A stretch of 48,548 bases of DNA, taken from Chloroflexota bacterium. GTDB lineage: Bacteria > Chloroflexota > Anaerolineae > Aggregatilineales > J027. A program made the translations under genes and the position numbers. The stretch covers positions 1 to 48,548 of the forward strand of contig RFGP01000077.1 of assembly GCA_003697365.1 (NCBI GenBank). Direction: 5' to 3'. Below, in pieces: positions 24,532 to 33,626 of the stretch; within the stretch, counting starts at the first letter, position 1, and each line of letters begins with the position of its first letter. The notes under the pieces are model-generated. The model worked only from the letters and a program-made list of their open reading frames with translations, did no database searches and was not told where the DNA came from.

Positions 24532-25863
24532 ATGTTTAAAGAATCTCAACTTAATTATCTTTCTGCATTGATTGAGGCTCGTACAGGCTTAGATACTTTT
24601 ACACGCTATCGTCAGACTTTGATTGAGGCTCTGCAACAGGATCATATCGAAAATTTAGATGCCTATATCGCCCATTTAGAATTACTAGATCATAGCCATC
24701 CTGTTTGGCAAGCATTGCTGAATGATTTAATAATTGGCGAAACATATTTTATGCGAGATCAGCAGCAAATCTCATTACTGCGAGAGCTGGTCTTACCTGC
24801 TATTATCCAACAAAAACGACATACTACACGCCAAATACGTATATGGAGTGCTGGTTGCGCTACTGGCGAAGAAGCCTATACGCTCGCCATTTTGCTTTAT
24901 GAGTTGCTACCCGATCATAACAAGTGGGATATTTTGATTTTAGGAACGGATATTAATTGGGCAGCAATTCAGGTAGCACAAAAAGGAATTTATAAAGCGT
25001 GGTCTTTTCGTAATACTACCCCTACTTTTCAGCAAAAATATTTTATTCCACGCGCGAATGCCTATGAAATTCGCTCAGATTTGCGTCATAACGTGCGTTT
25101 TGAGCAGGCCAACCTTGTTAGTGTGAATGTGCCGCAGCAAGATTTAATTGTATGCCGTAATGTTTTATTTTACTTTACCCCTTCGCAGGCAGCAGTGGCT
25201 GAAAAACGTTTACTCCAATGCTTACAACCAAGCGGTTGGCTTTTGCTAAGTCCAGCAGAAACGCTACATCACACACGCCAACATTTTGAGATTCATACTC
25301 ATGCGCAAACGATAGTTTTTCGTAGGCGCGCAGAATCAACAACTTCAGCCTCATATCTCCCTCAACCGCTAATCCAAAACCTAGAAGATATTTATCAATC
25401 TGCTGTAGAGGCTTTTCAAACGCATCAATTTGAACTTGCGGAAATTTACTTAAATCAAATTAGTCACTTACAGATACCGAAGATTGCGTGTCTACAAGCA
25501 AGTTTGGCATTGAGCAAGGGCGACTGGGATGGTGCGAGGGTAAAACTAAATGAAACGCTTCATCTTGATCCTTTTTGGGCAGAAGCGCATTATTTGTTGG
25601 GATTGTGGCATATTCACCACGATGATCTTATTGCGGCATACACATCGCTACGCGCCGCAATTTATAGCGAACCTCGTTTTGCACTAGCATATTTGCTAAA
25701 GGGCGACTTAATGATGAAGCAGGGTGATTATAATCGGGCAACGCGCGCTTGGGAAACCGCACGACAGCTGGCGTTGGCCTTCGATATAAATGCTTATCTC
25801 AGCGATATTGCTGACGTAACCGCAGGGCAGCTTATTAATTTAGTTGAACATCGCTTGAATTAG
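24532..25863 (+). CDS. CheR-type methyltransferase with C-terminal TPRs
   Basis: A 443-residue fusion. The N-terminal CheR helices (1-75) and the SAM-dependent methyltransferase (about 76-265) show IGETYFMRD, the SAM loop WSAGCATGEEAY and the family segment DLIVCRNVLFYF. CheR enzymes methylate glutamates on chemoreceptors. The C-terminal part (about 280-435) is a TPR-like array with QFELAEIYLNQI, GDWDGARVKLNETLHLDPFWAEAHYLLGLWHI and GDYNRATRAWETARQL. TPR-tailed CheR proteins such as FrzF of Myxococcus exist. No chemoreceptor, cheA or cheB lies in the window, so the target is elsewhere or the protein has been redirected. The start lies 5 bases after the hydrolase stop and lacks a strong ribosome site. 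Confidence 0.93.
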   Translation: MFKESQLNYLSALIEARTGLDTFTRYRQTLIEALQQDHIENLDAYIAHLELLDHSHPVWQALLNDLIIGETYFMRDQQQISLLRELVLPAIIQQKRHTTRQIRIWSAGCATGEEAYTLAILLYELLPDHNKWDILILGTDINWAAIQVAQKGIYKAWSFRNTTPTFQQKYFIPRANAYEIRSDLRHNVRFEQANLVSVNVPQQDLIVCRNVLFYFTPSQAAVAEKRLLQCLQPSGWLLLSPAETLHHTRQHFEIHTHAQTIVFRRRAESTTSASYLPQPLIQNLEDIYQSAVEAFQTHQFELAEIYLNQISHLQIPKIACLQASLALSKGDWDGARVKLNETLHLDPFWAEAHYLLGLWHIHHDDLIAAYTSLRAAIYSEPRFALAYLLKGDLMMKQGDYNRATRAWETARQLALAFDINAYLSDIADVTAGQLINLVEHRLN

Positions 25864-25877
25864 GATATGGAAAACTT

Positions 25878-26798
25878 ATGAACACACAGGCTCAACCTTC
25901 AGTGCTTATGAGATGGTATATGGCTAGCCGACCTCGTAGTCTTACAGCAACCTATGTTCCGATTGGGCTTGGGGGGGTATTGGCTTATCAGGATGGTGTA
26001 TTTGATTTTATTGCTTTCGTATTGGCGTTGTTAGGTACGCTGATGTTGCAAATCAGCGCAAATTTATTCAATGAATATTACGATTTTCGCAAAGGGTCTG
26101 ATAAGAAAAAAACACATGGTTTAGGCATGATCATTGCGCGCGGACTGCTAACGCCACAACAAGTGTTTATTGGTGGTATCTTAACGCTTATTTTTGGCAT
26201 TCTGATCGGATTATATTTCGTATGGTCTGCAGGCTTGCTGGTGTTTTGGATTGGCTTGGGCGGCGTGTTAGCAGTGATACTTTACACTGCGGGACCATAT
26301 CCATTAGCGTATATTGGTCTGGGGGAAATAACAGTCTTTGTGTTTATGGGGCCTGCTATTGTCATTGGAGCATATTACGTACAAGCTAAGACGGTGAGCA
26401 CTGAGGCCATCTGGGGAGGGATACCGATAGCTTTTCTTGTTGCCAATATCCTTCATGCGAATAACCTGCGTGATCTAGAAGCAGATAAAGCCGAAGGAAA
26501 GCACACGCTGGCTACTATCTTCGGACGACAATTTGCGCGCCATGAATATCTAGTATTAACAGCAGGCGCTTTTGTATCTACATTTATTTTGTGGCTACTA
26601 GGGATTGCGCCTCTATTGACGGTAGCGGTTGTTATCTTGTTGCCAGAGGCTTTTCAGCTCATTCGCACAGCATATGCGACTGTTGATGCAGGAGAACTAC
26701 ACCAAGTGCTATTGCGGACGGCGCGACTACATCGTTGGTTTGGCATTGTATATGTAGGGGCATGGTTGCTCGCAATTTTAATAAATGACCTAATCTGA
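25878..26798 (+). CDS. menA: 1,4-Dihydroxy-2-naphthoate polyprenyltransferase
   Basis: This UbiA-family membrane enzyme attaches a polyprenyl chain to DHNA in menaquinone synthesis. The 306 residues have about 8-9 hydrophobic helices. The first Asp-rich motif is NLFNEYYDFRKGSD (the MenA form of NDxxDxxxD) and the second is NNLRDLEADKAEGKHTLA. TAGPYPLAYIGLGE is also typical of MenA. GGA lies about 6 bases before the ATG. It follows cheR-TPR by 14 bases, so it shares the plus-strand unit. No other men genes are present. Confidence 0.93.
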   Translation: MNTQAQPSVLMRWYMASRPRSLTATYVPIGLGGVLAYQDGVFDFIAFVLALLGTLMLQISANLFNEYYDFRKGSDKKKTHGLGMIIARGLLTPQQVFIGGILTLIFGILIGLYFVWSAGLLVFWIGLGGVLAVILYTAGPYPLAYIGLGEITVFVFMGPAIVIGAYYVQAKTVSTEAIWGGIPIAFLVANILHANNLRDLEADKAEGKHTLATIFGRQFARHEYLVLTAGAFVSTFILWLLGIAPLLTVAVVILLPEAFQLIRTAYATVDAGELHQVLLRTARLHRWFGIVYVGAWLLAILINDLI

Positions 26799-26808
26799 AC
26801 CTTAGCCA

Positions 26809-26838
26809 TTGTAAAATAAACGTAAAAATGCATAATAA
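26809..26838 (+). promoter_or_regulatory. Possible promoter for the Eis-like gene
   Basis: TTGTAA (26809-26814), 18-base spacer, TAATAA (26833-26838) in the 75-base gap after menA. The A/T-rich background makes this a weak call. Confidence 0.35.
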
Positions 26839-26873
26839 GAATCTCATGAAAGCAATGAAAGTATGAGTGTTTG

Positions 26874-28208
26874 ATGCCAATTCAATTGCATAATGGCTTG
26901 ATTTTACGTTCTCTACGTGAAGGCACCCCTGAAGATCGAGAACATTTGGTGCAATTTTACGTCGATGTTTTTACAGATCAATATGGCCCAGAAGATCGAA
27001 TATTAGCAGAGTGGATTCCTGATCTGCTCTCAGGTAAGCATCCTACTGTGACTGCGGATGATGTTTTTATGGTTGTTGATCCTGAAAACGAGGATCAAAT
27101 TGTGTCGGCAACATTATTGATTCCGCAAACTTGGCATTATGGAGGGATTCCTATTCCCGTTGGTCGCCCTGAACTGGGCGGGACACGTCGTGAATATCGT
27201 CGGCAAGGGTTGGTGCGCGCATTATTTCAGCGTGTACATGAGCGCAGCGCTGAATTGGGACATATGATGCAAGTGATAACGGGAATTCCTTTTTATTATC
27301 GCCAATTTGAGTATGCAATGGCTATTGATCTTGGGGATTGTGCAACTTTGGCTTTGGGCGCATTAAAGTCATTAGAGCCAAAGCCTGATACACCCCCAGC
27401 TTTTCGTTTACGTAATGCAGTATTAGATGATATTCCTCAAATAATGGCGTGGGAACGCGCTTTTAATGAGCATCAATTATTGGGGACGATTCGTGATAGG
27501 AATTATTGGGAATTTGAGATGAACTATCGTAACCCTAAGTCTCATCATAAGCGCCATTTTATGATCATCGAAAATGCTAATGGTGAAGCTGTAGGATATG
27601 TGGTGACGCGCTCTATGACTATGTGGGGGACGATAGGTATTTTTGAGTATGTCGTAGGGGATAAAGCATCTTATTTAGAAACGTTGCCATATGTATTGCT
27701 GGCAGTGCGTGATTATGCCTTTCAGCATGTATACGGAGAACAACCACCATATGGCATGTGGTTTGATGCAAGCCTGTATTCTATTCTTGCGAAACTATTA
27801 CGTGGTTTTCCTTCGGCAACAGTTTTGGCCGATGATTATGCATGGTATGTGCGTGTTCCGCATTTATATGATTTTATTCGTCATATCCAACCTGTATTAG
27901 AACAACGCCTTGAAGGGTCGCTTGCTCATCGTTATACAGGTAAGTTGCATATAGGCTTCTATACAAAACAAGGGTTGCTCTTACGCTTTGAACAGGGGAA
28001 GATCGTTGAAATAAGCGATGAAGAACCTGATCTTGGCAAAGCTGATGCTCTTTTTCCATATCTCACTTTTTTAAATGTACTCTTTGGTTATAGAACCCCG
28101 CGCGAGTTGCAACATGGGTATCCTGATGTACGTTTTGATTATCGTTCTGAAACCTTGTTGAACATTCTCTTTCCAAAACAACGAGCATGGATACATCCTC
28201 AACAATAA
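26874..28208 (+). CDS. Eis-like GNAT N-acetyltransferase with SCP2-like C-terminal domain
   Basis: The 444-residue protein has the layout of the Eis family: an N-terminal GNAT half (about 1-150) with LRSLREGTPEDREHLVQFY, the CoA motif GTRREYRRQGLVRALFQRV and PFYYRQFEYAMAI, then a second GNAT-like half (about 160-300). The C-terminal domain is SCP2-like (about 330-440, GKLHIGFYTKQGLLLRFEQGKIV...). Eis proteins acetylate lysines and aminoglycosides, and the substrate here is not determined. The ATG at 26874 directly follows a TTG. No clear ribosome site is seen. It stands alone between menA and an SH3 lipoprotein gene. Confidence 0.85.
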   Translation: MPIQLHNGLILRSLREGTPEDREHLVQFYVDVFTDQYGPEDRILAEWIPDLLSGKHPTVTADDVFMVVDPENEDQIVSATLLIPQTWHYGGIPIPVGRPELGGTRREYRRQGLVRALFQRVHERSAELGHMMQVITGIPFYYRQFEYAMAIDLGDCATLALGALKSLEPKPDTPPAFRLRNAVLDDIPQIMAWERAFNEHQLLGTIRDRNYWEFEMNYRNPKSHHKRHFMIIENANGEAVGYVVTRSMTMWGTIGIFEYVVGDKASYLETLPYVLLAVRDYAFQHVYGEQPPYGMWFDASLYSILAKLLRGFPSATVLADDYAWYVRVPHLYDFIRHIQPVLEQRLEGSLAHRYTGKLHIGFYTKQGLLLRFEQGKIVEISDEEPDLGKADALFPYLTFLNVLFGYRTPRELQHGYPDVRFDYRSETLLNILFPKQRAWIHPQQ

Positions 28209-28301
28209 TCCTACGTTGAGCCGATGCTTTTATGTCCTAAATCGTTGCCTGTGGTAAACTAAGCGCTGCTGTTTATTGAAAAGTTGATGCGCTAATCTGG
28301 A

Positions 28302-29075
28302 ATGCTTCAAAATCGATTTAGTATTTATACAGTAGGCTTGTTGCTATTTTTCGCGGGGTTGGCATGTTCATTGGTTCCAGACGGAACGGTGACCGATGAT
28401 CAGCGCCTTGTGCGCCCTGAGCGGCCAGCGCTTTTGTTGTTAACGCCACAGCAAGGAAGTCGGTATGCATTAGGCACACCGGTTATTTTCCATGCTATCG
28501 CTCAAGATGCGGTTGGGATCAATCGCTTAGAGGTTCACATCGATCAACCTGAAACGCCACTTGTTCTGACGCACGTCATTGATCCACCAGCTACTGAAGT
28601 GGAGGTGTTGTTGCCTTGGATGCCACCTAATAGCCAACTCTATCTAATTAGCGTTTTAGCTTTTCGTGAGGCAGGATCGCCCTCTGATCCAAGTGATGAT
28701 ATTCCGAGTAATGAAATCTTACTTTCAATAGATGTGCTGCCAAGTAGCCAAGTTGCGCCACCACCTCCCTTTACTCCAGAAGTTGTGCCCAGCTCTACTA
28801 TAACCGTTGATAATGCGCTACCATCGATAAGCGCAGTCATTACCAGCACTGACTCTGTCCTTGTGCGGCAAGGGCCGGGCATACAATATCAAGCTGTACA
28901 AACACTCAATAATGGCGATATTTTGTCTGTTGTGGGGCGTAGCGAAGATGGTATTTGGCTGGTGATAGAACTGCCAAATGGTTTTGGATGGATTATTCGG
29001 GAGGCTGTCGTTTTGAATGGCGCAATTGAAGATTTAGCGGTTGTTGCTGCGCCTCCCTTAACAGAAAATGAGTAA
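28302..29075 (+). CDS. Lipoprotein with Ig-like and SH3 domains
   Basis: The 257 residues start with a lipoprotein-type leader (VGLLLFFAGLAC, Cys22; the -3 residue is Gly, so the lipobox is not ideal). The mature part holds a beta-rich Ig-like region (about 40-150, LLLLTPQQGSRYALGTPVIFHAIAQD), a Pro/Ser linker (about 150-180) and a bacterial SH3 domain (about 182-245, DSVLVRQGPGIQYQAVQTLNNGDILSVVGRSEDG). The SH3 motif matches those of the PA14/SH3 protein. It is probably attached to the outer face of the membrane. Its 3' end overlaps the psuG start by 8 bases. Confidence 0.82.
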   Translation: MLQNRFSIYTVGLLLFFAGLACSLVPDGTVTDDQRLVRPERPALLLLTPQQGSRYALGTPVIFHAIAQDAVGINRLEVHIDQPETPLVLTHVIDPPATEVEVLLPWMPPNSQLYLISVLAFREAGSPSDPSDDIPSNEILLSIDVLPSSQVAPPPPFTPEVVPSSTITVDNALPSISAVITSTDSVLVRQGPGIQYQAVQTLNNGDILSVVGRSEDGIWLVIELPNGFGWIIREAVVLNGAIEDLAVVAAPPLTENE

Positions 29076-30006
29076 GGTAATGATAACGTTAAACATTTCT
29101 GCTGAAGTACAAGCTGCACTCAAAGAAAAACGCCCTGTTGTAGCGTTGGAATCAACAGTTATTTCACATGGGTTGCCATGGCCTGATAACCTCGAACTAG
29201 CGCGTACACTTGAAGCTATTATAAGGGAACAAGGCGCTGTACCTGCGACTATCGCGCTAATAGCTGGTCAGCCAACGATTGGCTTAGATGACAAACAACT
29301 AGAGTTATTAGCTAATGGCCGCGTTTCTGTTGAAAAGATAAGTCGCCGTGATTTTGGCTATGCAATCGCACGCAAACTGTATGGTGCAACGACAGTAGCC
29401 GCAACAATGATTCTAGCGCATAAAGCAGGTATTGATGTTTTTGCAACTGGTGGCATTGGGGGTGTACATCGTGGGGATAGTAACGATATTAGTGCTGATT
29501 TGCCCGAATTTGCCCAAACGCCTGTTGTTGTCGTTTCTGCTGGTGCAAAGGCCATTCTTGACTTGCCACGTACATTAGAGTGGCTAGAAACATATGGGGT
29601 TCCAGTTATTGGCTATGAAACGAATGAGTTCCCCGCTTTTTATACACGTGCTAGTGGCTTATCTTTGCCTTATCGAGCTGATACGCCTGCTGAGGTGGCG
29701 GCTATTATTTCTGCTCAGTGGTCATTTGGACTCAAGAGTGGCATCCTTGTAGCGAACCCTGTGCCACATGAAGCCGCCTTGCCTTTAGATGAAACAGAAC
29801 GCTATATTCAACAAGCGTTGCTAGAAGCCCAGCATCAAGGTGTACACGGCAAAGCGCTCACACCATTTTTATTGGCTTATTTAGCCGACATCTCTGATGG
29901 CAAAACCAAGCAAACAAATTTGGCGCTATTGAAAAACAACGCCAAAGTTGGTGCACAAATTGCCATAGCCCTTAAGGAACAACGCGAAATGTTGCTTGCT
30001 CAATAG
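29068..30006 (+). CDS. psuG: Pseudouridine-5'-phosphate glycosidase
   Basis: The enzyme splits pseudouridine 5'-phosphate reversibly to uracil and ribose 5-phosphate. The 312 residues cover the whole family: ALESTVISHGLPWPDN (Glu plus the family signature), RDFGYAIARKLYGATTVAATM, FATGGIGGVHRG (metal/substrate loop), VVSAGAKAILDLPRTLEWLET, NPVPHEAALP and GKALTPFLLAYLADIS. A second in-frame ATG at 29080 could also start it. The usual partner, pseudouridine kinase PsuK, is not in the window, so the substrate must come from elsewhere or the kinase is unlinked. It overlaps the upstream SH3 lipoprotein gene by 8 bases and its own end overlaps the converging gene by 35 bases. Confidence 0.95.
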   Translation: MSKVMITLNISAEVQAALKEKRPVVALESTVISHGLPWPDNLELARTLEAIIREQGAVPATIALIAGQPTIGLDDKQLELLANGRVSVEKISRRDFGYAIARKLYGATTVAATMILAHKAGIDVFATGGIGGVHRGDSNDISADLPEFAQTPVVVVSAGAKAILDLPRTLEWLETYGVPVIGYETNEFPAFYTRASGLSLPYRADTPAEVAAIISAQWSFGLKSGILVANPVPHEAALPLDETERYIQQALLEAQHQGVHGKALTPFLLAYLADISDGKTKQTNLALLKNNAKVGAQIAIALKEQREMLLAQ

Positions 30007-30955
30007 GGGAGGTTTCTTCCCCTATGAACAGCTGTAACTCATAGTTGCCCGCATCGAAGCCTTTTTGTTGGCCGATAAAGAAAGATGTCTCGCCATTTCC
30101 AGCAGGGCCCCAAAGCGTGAATTGTTCAGCGACAAGGTTATTGTCTTTTAGCAATCGCCATCCCCAAAGCACACCTGTATTCATATTTTGATAGTGCATA
30201 AGAAAGAAAATGCGCCGAATGCCTACACTGAATGTAGCATTGGGTTTGTTTTCTTCTTCGCTTATCATGGTTTCTGTAATACCAATGATCCTTAGTTGGG
30301 CAGATTCAAGCGGCGTAGCGCGCGGGGTAACCCGTACAACACTAGATGATAAAGTTGGCAATGAGGTTTGTGTAGCAGTAGCTGTTGGGGTTATCGGAGA
30401 AGGCGTGGATGTAGCGCTGGCTGTTGGCGTTGAGCTCGCCGTCATGGTGAGAGTTTGAGTGAGCGTTTCGGTAGGCGAGGGAAGCGCTGTTGTTGAAGTG
30501 ATCGTAGGCGATGGGGTTGGGCTAGAAGTGCGCTCGTTTGTGTTGGTTGGTGTTAGTGTGCTGGTATGGCTTGGCTGGGTAGTTGCGCGACCTTGTTGTG
30601 TTGGCGTATGAGTAGGGCTCAGGGTTTCCGACGGTGAAATTGTTGGAGCTTGGGTCGTTGGTTCTGAGGTTGCCGTTGAGTTCATCACAACTTGTGTTGG
30701 TGTATCGGGTTCTGTTTCAATAGCATTGAAAATAAGAGTAGCAATGCACAGACCAAAACTCAAACTCAAGAAAAGCATTGCAAAGATAAGCATACGAAAT
30801 CCCCGTTGGCTTGCTCTGCGCCGATAAATCCAATATCGTGCACCCCGACTGCGCCGAAAAAGCCGCAATGCTAGGATGAGCAAAATAAGTCCAATTGTGA
30901 AAACGCTTGCTGTAATGACTGGTAAACGTTCAGTAAGTTCTTCTAGGGTTATCAT
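29972..30955 (-). CDS. Two-helix membrane protein with Thr/Pro-rich linker and small outer domain
   Basis: The 327 residues have two hydrophobic helices (about 11-31 and 50-78; VITASVFTIGLILLILALRLF and MLIFAMLFLSLSFGLCIATLIF) with an Arg-rich loop between them. A long Ser/Thr/Pro stretch (about 85-215) made of units such as TPSPTITST and PTATATQT follows. A C-terminal beta-rich domain (about 220-327) contains FFLMHYQNMNTGVLWGWRLL and YELQLFIGEE. The linker is typical of exported, probably glycosylated Chloroflexota surface proteins. Function unknown. The 3' 35 bases overlap the convergent psuG end. Confidence 0.8.
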   Translation of the reverse strand: MITLEELTERLPVITASVFTIGLILLILALRLFRRSRGARYWIYRRRASQRGFRMLIFAMLFLSLSFGLCIATLIFNAIETEPDTPTQVVMNSTATSEPTTQAPTISPSETLSPTHTPTQQGRATTQPSHTSTLTPTNTNERTSSPTPSPTITSTTALPSPTETLTQTLTMTASSTPTASATSTPSPITPTATATQTSLPTLSSSVVRVTPRATPLESAQLRIIGITETMISEEENKPNATFSVGIRRIFFLMHYQNMNTGVLWGWRLLKDNNLVAEQFTLWGPAGNGETSFFIGQQKGFDAGNYELQLFIGEETSPIEQATFRVVP

Positions 30956-30979
30956 CTGCTTTTTTGCTCAATTTCAGTC

Positions 30980-31008
30980 TTGCCAACAACATCAAAACTC
31001 TTTATACT
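30980..31008 (+). promoter_or_regulatory. Promoter of tRNA-Val
   Basis: TTGCCA (30980-30985), 17-base spacer, TATACT (31003-31008), ending 17 bases before the mature tRNA. Confidence 0.7.
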
Positions 31009-31024
31009 GTAAACATCAATTTAT

Positions 31025-31098
31025 GGGGTGTTAGCTCAGTTGGCCAGAGCGCTTCGTTGACATCGAAGAGGTCAGAGGTTCAAGTCCTCTACATCCCA
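31025..31098 (+). tRNA. tRNA-Val (anticodon GAC)
   Basis: A 74-base cloverleaf folds by eye. The acceptor is GGGGTGT with ACATCCC (one G-T pair), then TA, D stem GCTC/GAGC with a 9-base loop, anticodon stem CTTCG/CGAAG with loop TTGACAT (anticodon GAC, reads GUC), a 5-base variable loop, and T stem AGAGG/CCTCT with TTCAAGT. The discriminator base is A at 31098. CCA is not encoded and must be added, which the window's own nucleotidyltransferase fusion could do. A terminator follows 7 bases later. Confidence 0.95.
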
Positions 31099-31105
31099 CA
31101 TCAAC

Positions 31106-31137
31106 ATCAGCCACCACACTAGGGTGGCTGATATTTT
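31106..31137 (+). terminator. Terminator after tRNA-Val
   Basis: A 10-bp perfect stem (ATCAGCCACC with its complement, 31106-31115 and 31123-31132), 7-base loop, then ATTTTT. It may also block read-through of the converging gene that ends at 31145. The same stem sequence recurs in the terminator at 42,671. Confidence 0.85.
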
Positions 31138-31144
31138 TATAAGA

Positions 31145-33616
31145 TCAATCTACTGGTGGGCATGGTGGGTCAAATTCGCCTACGACTGTATCCGCAACCC
31201 ACCCTTGAATGAGCTCGCCATCGCGTGTGAGCTCAATAAAGTACCACACGACCCCGTTTCTGTCGCGCTGCTGCTCGTATACATCTCCTCTTTCATTAGG
31301 GAAGAATGTTCCAATTACTGTGCCATTAGGGGTTTCGCGAATATTCACGCCACCCACCGATGATGTAAATACTTGGCAAATATACGTTCGTGGCGTAGCC
31401 GTTGCCGTAGGTGTAAAAGTACGTGTAGGGGTGGGCGTGCTTGTGGGTGGTCGATTTGTCGCCGTTAATGTTGCTTGTGCTTGCTGCGTTTGAACGAAAA
31501 ATCCTGTTGCTGCGGCGAAGGTTTGGCTAGCAATTTGAGTGCGTACCGCTGCTGTACTGGTTTGTTGACTTAAGAATGCGTCGCGTGTAGCCGTTAGATC
31601 GATTGCGCGTTGTTCAGTTGCACGCTGATTGGCTAGGTTGATCTCTTCTTGTGTAGCAGTATTGATCGCAGCCAAAGTTTGGGCCGTACTCGTGGCAAGG
31701 GCAAAAGCCGTTGCGGTTTGCTCTTCAGGGCTAAGCGGCGTATTTGTTGGTGTGCTAGTTGCGGTTGCGGTTGGTGTATCGCTCGGCGTACTGGTAGGTG
31801 ATGGTGTATCTGTGGCCGTTGCCGTAGCTGTCGCCGTGAAAGTCATCGTTCCAGTAGGGCTTGGGGTATCGGATGGGGCAATGACACCTAAAATGGGGGT
31901 GCGATTGATATAGCCAATTGCAGCTAGAATCATTAATAAAATAATCCCTGCTGCACCCCAACTCAAGAACCGTCGTTGACGCAATGCGCGCAACTCATTT
32001 TCTAGTCGTAAGATTTCGGTGCGTCGTCCCAATACGCGGAAAGGTTCTTCTTTACAAATAGCTAGCCAGCGAGCGGCCGCTTCTATGTCACGCCGATCTA
32101 AAGCTAACTCTACGCGCTCAATATGCCGACCTAATAGCTCACCCACAAGGTTTTGGTAGCGCGGGTCTTGGGCGAAATGGCGTAATCCCGATAGCATTTG
32201 CCTTGCTTGTGCAAGTTCATTGTCAAAATTTTGAGCAATAAGTCCTGATGCGCGTTCGATGATTTGCCGTCCTTCTCGCAATTCAGTTACTAGTTGCTCT
32301 GCTTGGCGTTTGCCAGCTATTGCTTCGCTGTCGGTTGGGTCAAGCCGCGTAGCCATTGTGAATAGCTCTAGGCTTTCTTCTGCTAAGCGATATTTATCTT
32401 CTAAGGAAGATACGCCTTCGATTCGAGAAAGAGTTGCTTGGCCTTGATCAATAAGTTGTGCCTTCACATTTTGTAGATGCGCATTTGTGTCATTGACCAT
32501 TTGTTGTAAGCGCGCGCTGCCGGGTAGAACTTGTCTTAGATTAGATAAGACCGTTAATAAGTTGACTAAGCCATCAGCACGTTCCATTAAAGAGCCGCTG
32601 ATCGTACTTAGGCGAATGTTGGCTTGGTCATATTGCTCTTGAATACGCTTGACGAGCTTTATACGCTCTTCGGCTTCAGGATTATTAGGCACTACTCGTA
32701 GCGAGCCTTCATATTTACTAAGCGCTTCTGACCATTCATCTGCTGCCAATAGCCGATCCCCGTCTGCCAAAAGCTGACGCGCTAACACGAGGTCTTGGAT
32801 TTCAAGCAGTGCTTGCTCTACATCTTTCCAACTACGAATGCCGCTGCGTTCGGCAATTTCGCGCGCTTCGCGATACAAACGTTCTGCTTCTTCATAGTTG
32901 CCAGCACGGACTAAAGAATTGGCTCTGTTATAAGCAACGCGCGCATCAAAAGGGATACGATGGTCAGGTACAATGCCCCGCATTAAGTTGTCTTCAGCTT
33001 TTTGTTTAAACTCTTGCGCTTGTTCGCTTTGTGGAAGTTGTTCTGCTAATTCAATAGTTCGCTCATAGTCGCCTGCGTAATAAGTAGAAGCAATTTCATT
33101 CAATAATTCTGCTTCATTTGTGGCATCTATAGACGTTGTGTTGGTTGAAGTTGTTGGGTCGGATGCTGAATCAGATGTTGTATCTTCACTTAATGTAAAG
33201 CCATAGCGTGTTGCCAGCCCTTGCACTTTAAGCATGTGTTGAGCACTACGTTGTGCTGCTTGGTGTAATAGCTCATGAATTTCGATGTTTTCAGGATCAA
33301 GCGCAAGAGCTTCGGCTAGAATGTCAATCGCTTCATCTAAATCGCGATCGTCACCCGCTATTTCAATGCGAATGCGCGCTTTTCTTATCAAACTGCGGAC
33401 TTGCCCTACGTTTGGGTTTGTTGCTGGAATTGCGCTGCGCTGTGCTAATTGACTGAAGAGCTCACGTGCTTCTGCTTCAAAGGGCGTATTTTTACTTTGT
33501 GTGAGTAAGTTACGCGCGAGTGCTTCTAGGTCTGCGACTAGCGTTGCTGAAGGTTCAGCTGGCATCATTTCAATTTGTTGACGTAATTCATTTAATGCTT
33601 GGCGTAAATCGCTCAT
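31145..33616 (-). CDS. TPR protein with one TM helix, Thr/Pro linker and C-terminal SH3
   Basis: About 823 residues. The N-terminal half (about 1-545) is an all-helical, TPR-like array with ALDPENIEIHELLHQAA, GDYERTIELAEQLP, RAGNYEEAERLYREAREIAE, EWSEALSKYEGSLRVVPNNPEA and ATRLDPTDSEAIAGKRQAEQL. One membrane helix (about 550-570, SWGAAGIILLMILAAIGYI) is followed by a Thr/Pro/Ala-rich stretch, a polar helical segment rich in TAT/ATE/Gln, another Thr/Pro linker and a bacterial SH3 domain at the end (VNIRETPNGTVIGTFF...GWVADTVV). The TPRs lie on the cytosolic side and the SH3 is outside. It follows the two kinase-like genes; the start at 33616 has AGGG eight bases upstream, and alternatives at 33622 and 33640 exist. 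It probably works with the kinases. Confidence 0.85.
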   Translation of the reverse strand: MSDLRQALNELRQQIEMMPAEPSATLVADLEALARNLLTQSKNTPFEAEARELFSQLAQRSAIPATNPNVGQVRSLIRKARIRIEIAGDDRDLDEAIDILAEALALDPENIEIHELLHQAAQRSAQHMLKVQGLATRYGFTLSEDTTSDSASDPTTSTNTTSIDATNEAELLNEIASTYYAGDYERTIELAEQLPQSEQAQEFKQKAEDNLMRGIVPDHRIPFDARVAYNRANSLVRAGNYEEAERLYREAREIAERSGIRSWKDVEQALLEIQDLVLARQLLADGDRLLAADEWSEALSKYEGSLRVVPNNPEAEERIKLVKRIQEQYDQANIRLSTISGSLMERADGLVNLLTVLSNLRQVLPGSARLQQMVNDTNAHLQNVKAQLIDQGQATLSRIEGVSSLEDKYRLAEESLELFTMATRLDPTDSEAIAGKRQAEQLVTELREGRQIIERASGLIAQNFDNELAQARQMLSGLRHFAQDPRYQNLVGELLGRHIERVELALDRRDIEAAARWLAICKEEPFRVLGRRTEILRLENELRALRQRRFLSWGAAGIILLMILAAIGYINRTPILGVIAPSDTPSPTGTMTFTATATATATDTPSPTSTPSDTPTATATSTPTNTPLSPEEQTATAFALATSTAQTLAAINTATQEEINLANQRATEQRAIDLTATRDAFLSQQTSTAAVRTQIASQTFAAATGFFVQTQQAQATLTATNRPPTSTPTPTRTFTPTATATPRTYICQVFTSSVGGVNIRETPNGTVIGTFFPNERGDVYEQQRDRNGVVWYFIELTRDGELIQGWVADTVVGEFDPPCPPVD

Positions 33617-33626
33617 TGACATTTCC

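Noticed and set aside
28270..28302. Inverted repeat AGCGC...GCGCT just before the SH3 lipoprotein gene
   Set aside because: The 5-bp arms are too short for the large loop between them; chance is likely.
31400..31900. Periodic GT-rich stretches (also at 30,350-30,700, 35,360-35,560 and 46,230-46,420) that look like simple repeats or CRISPR-like periodicity, with long open frames on the plus strand
   Set aside because: They are the reverse side of Thr/Pro-rich linkers in minus-strand genes. Repeat units vary and there are no spacers.
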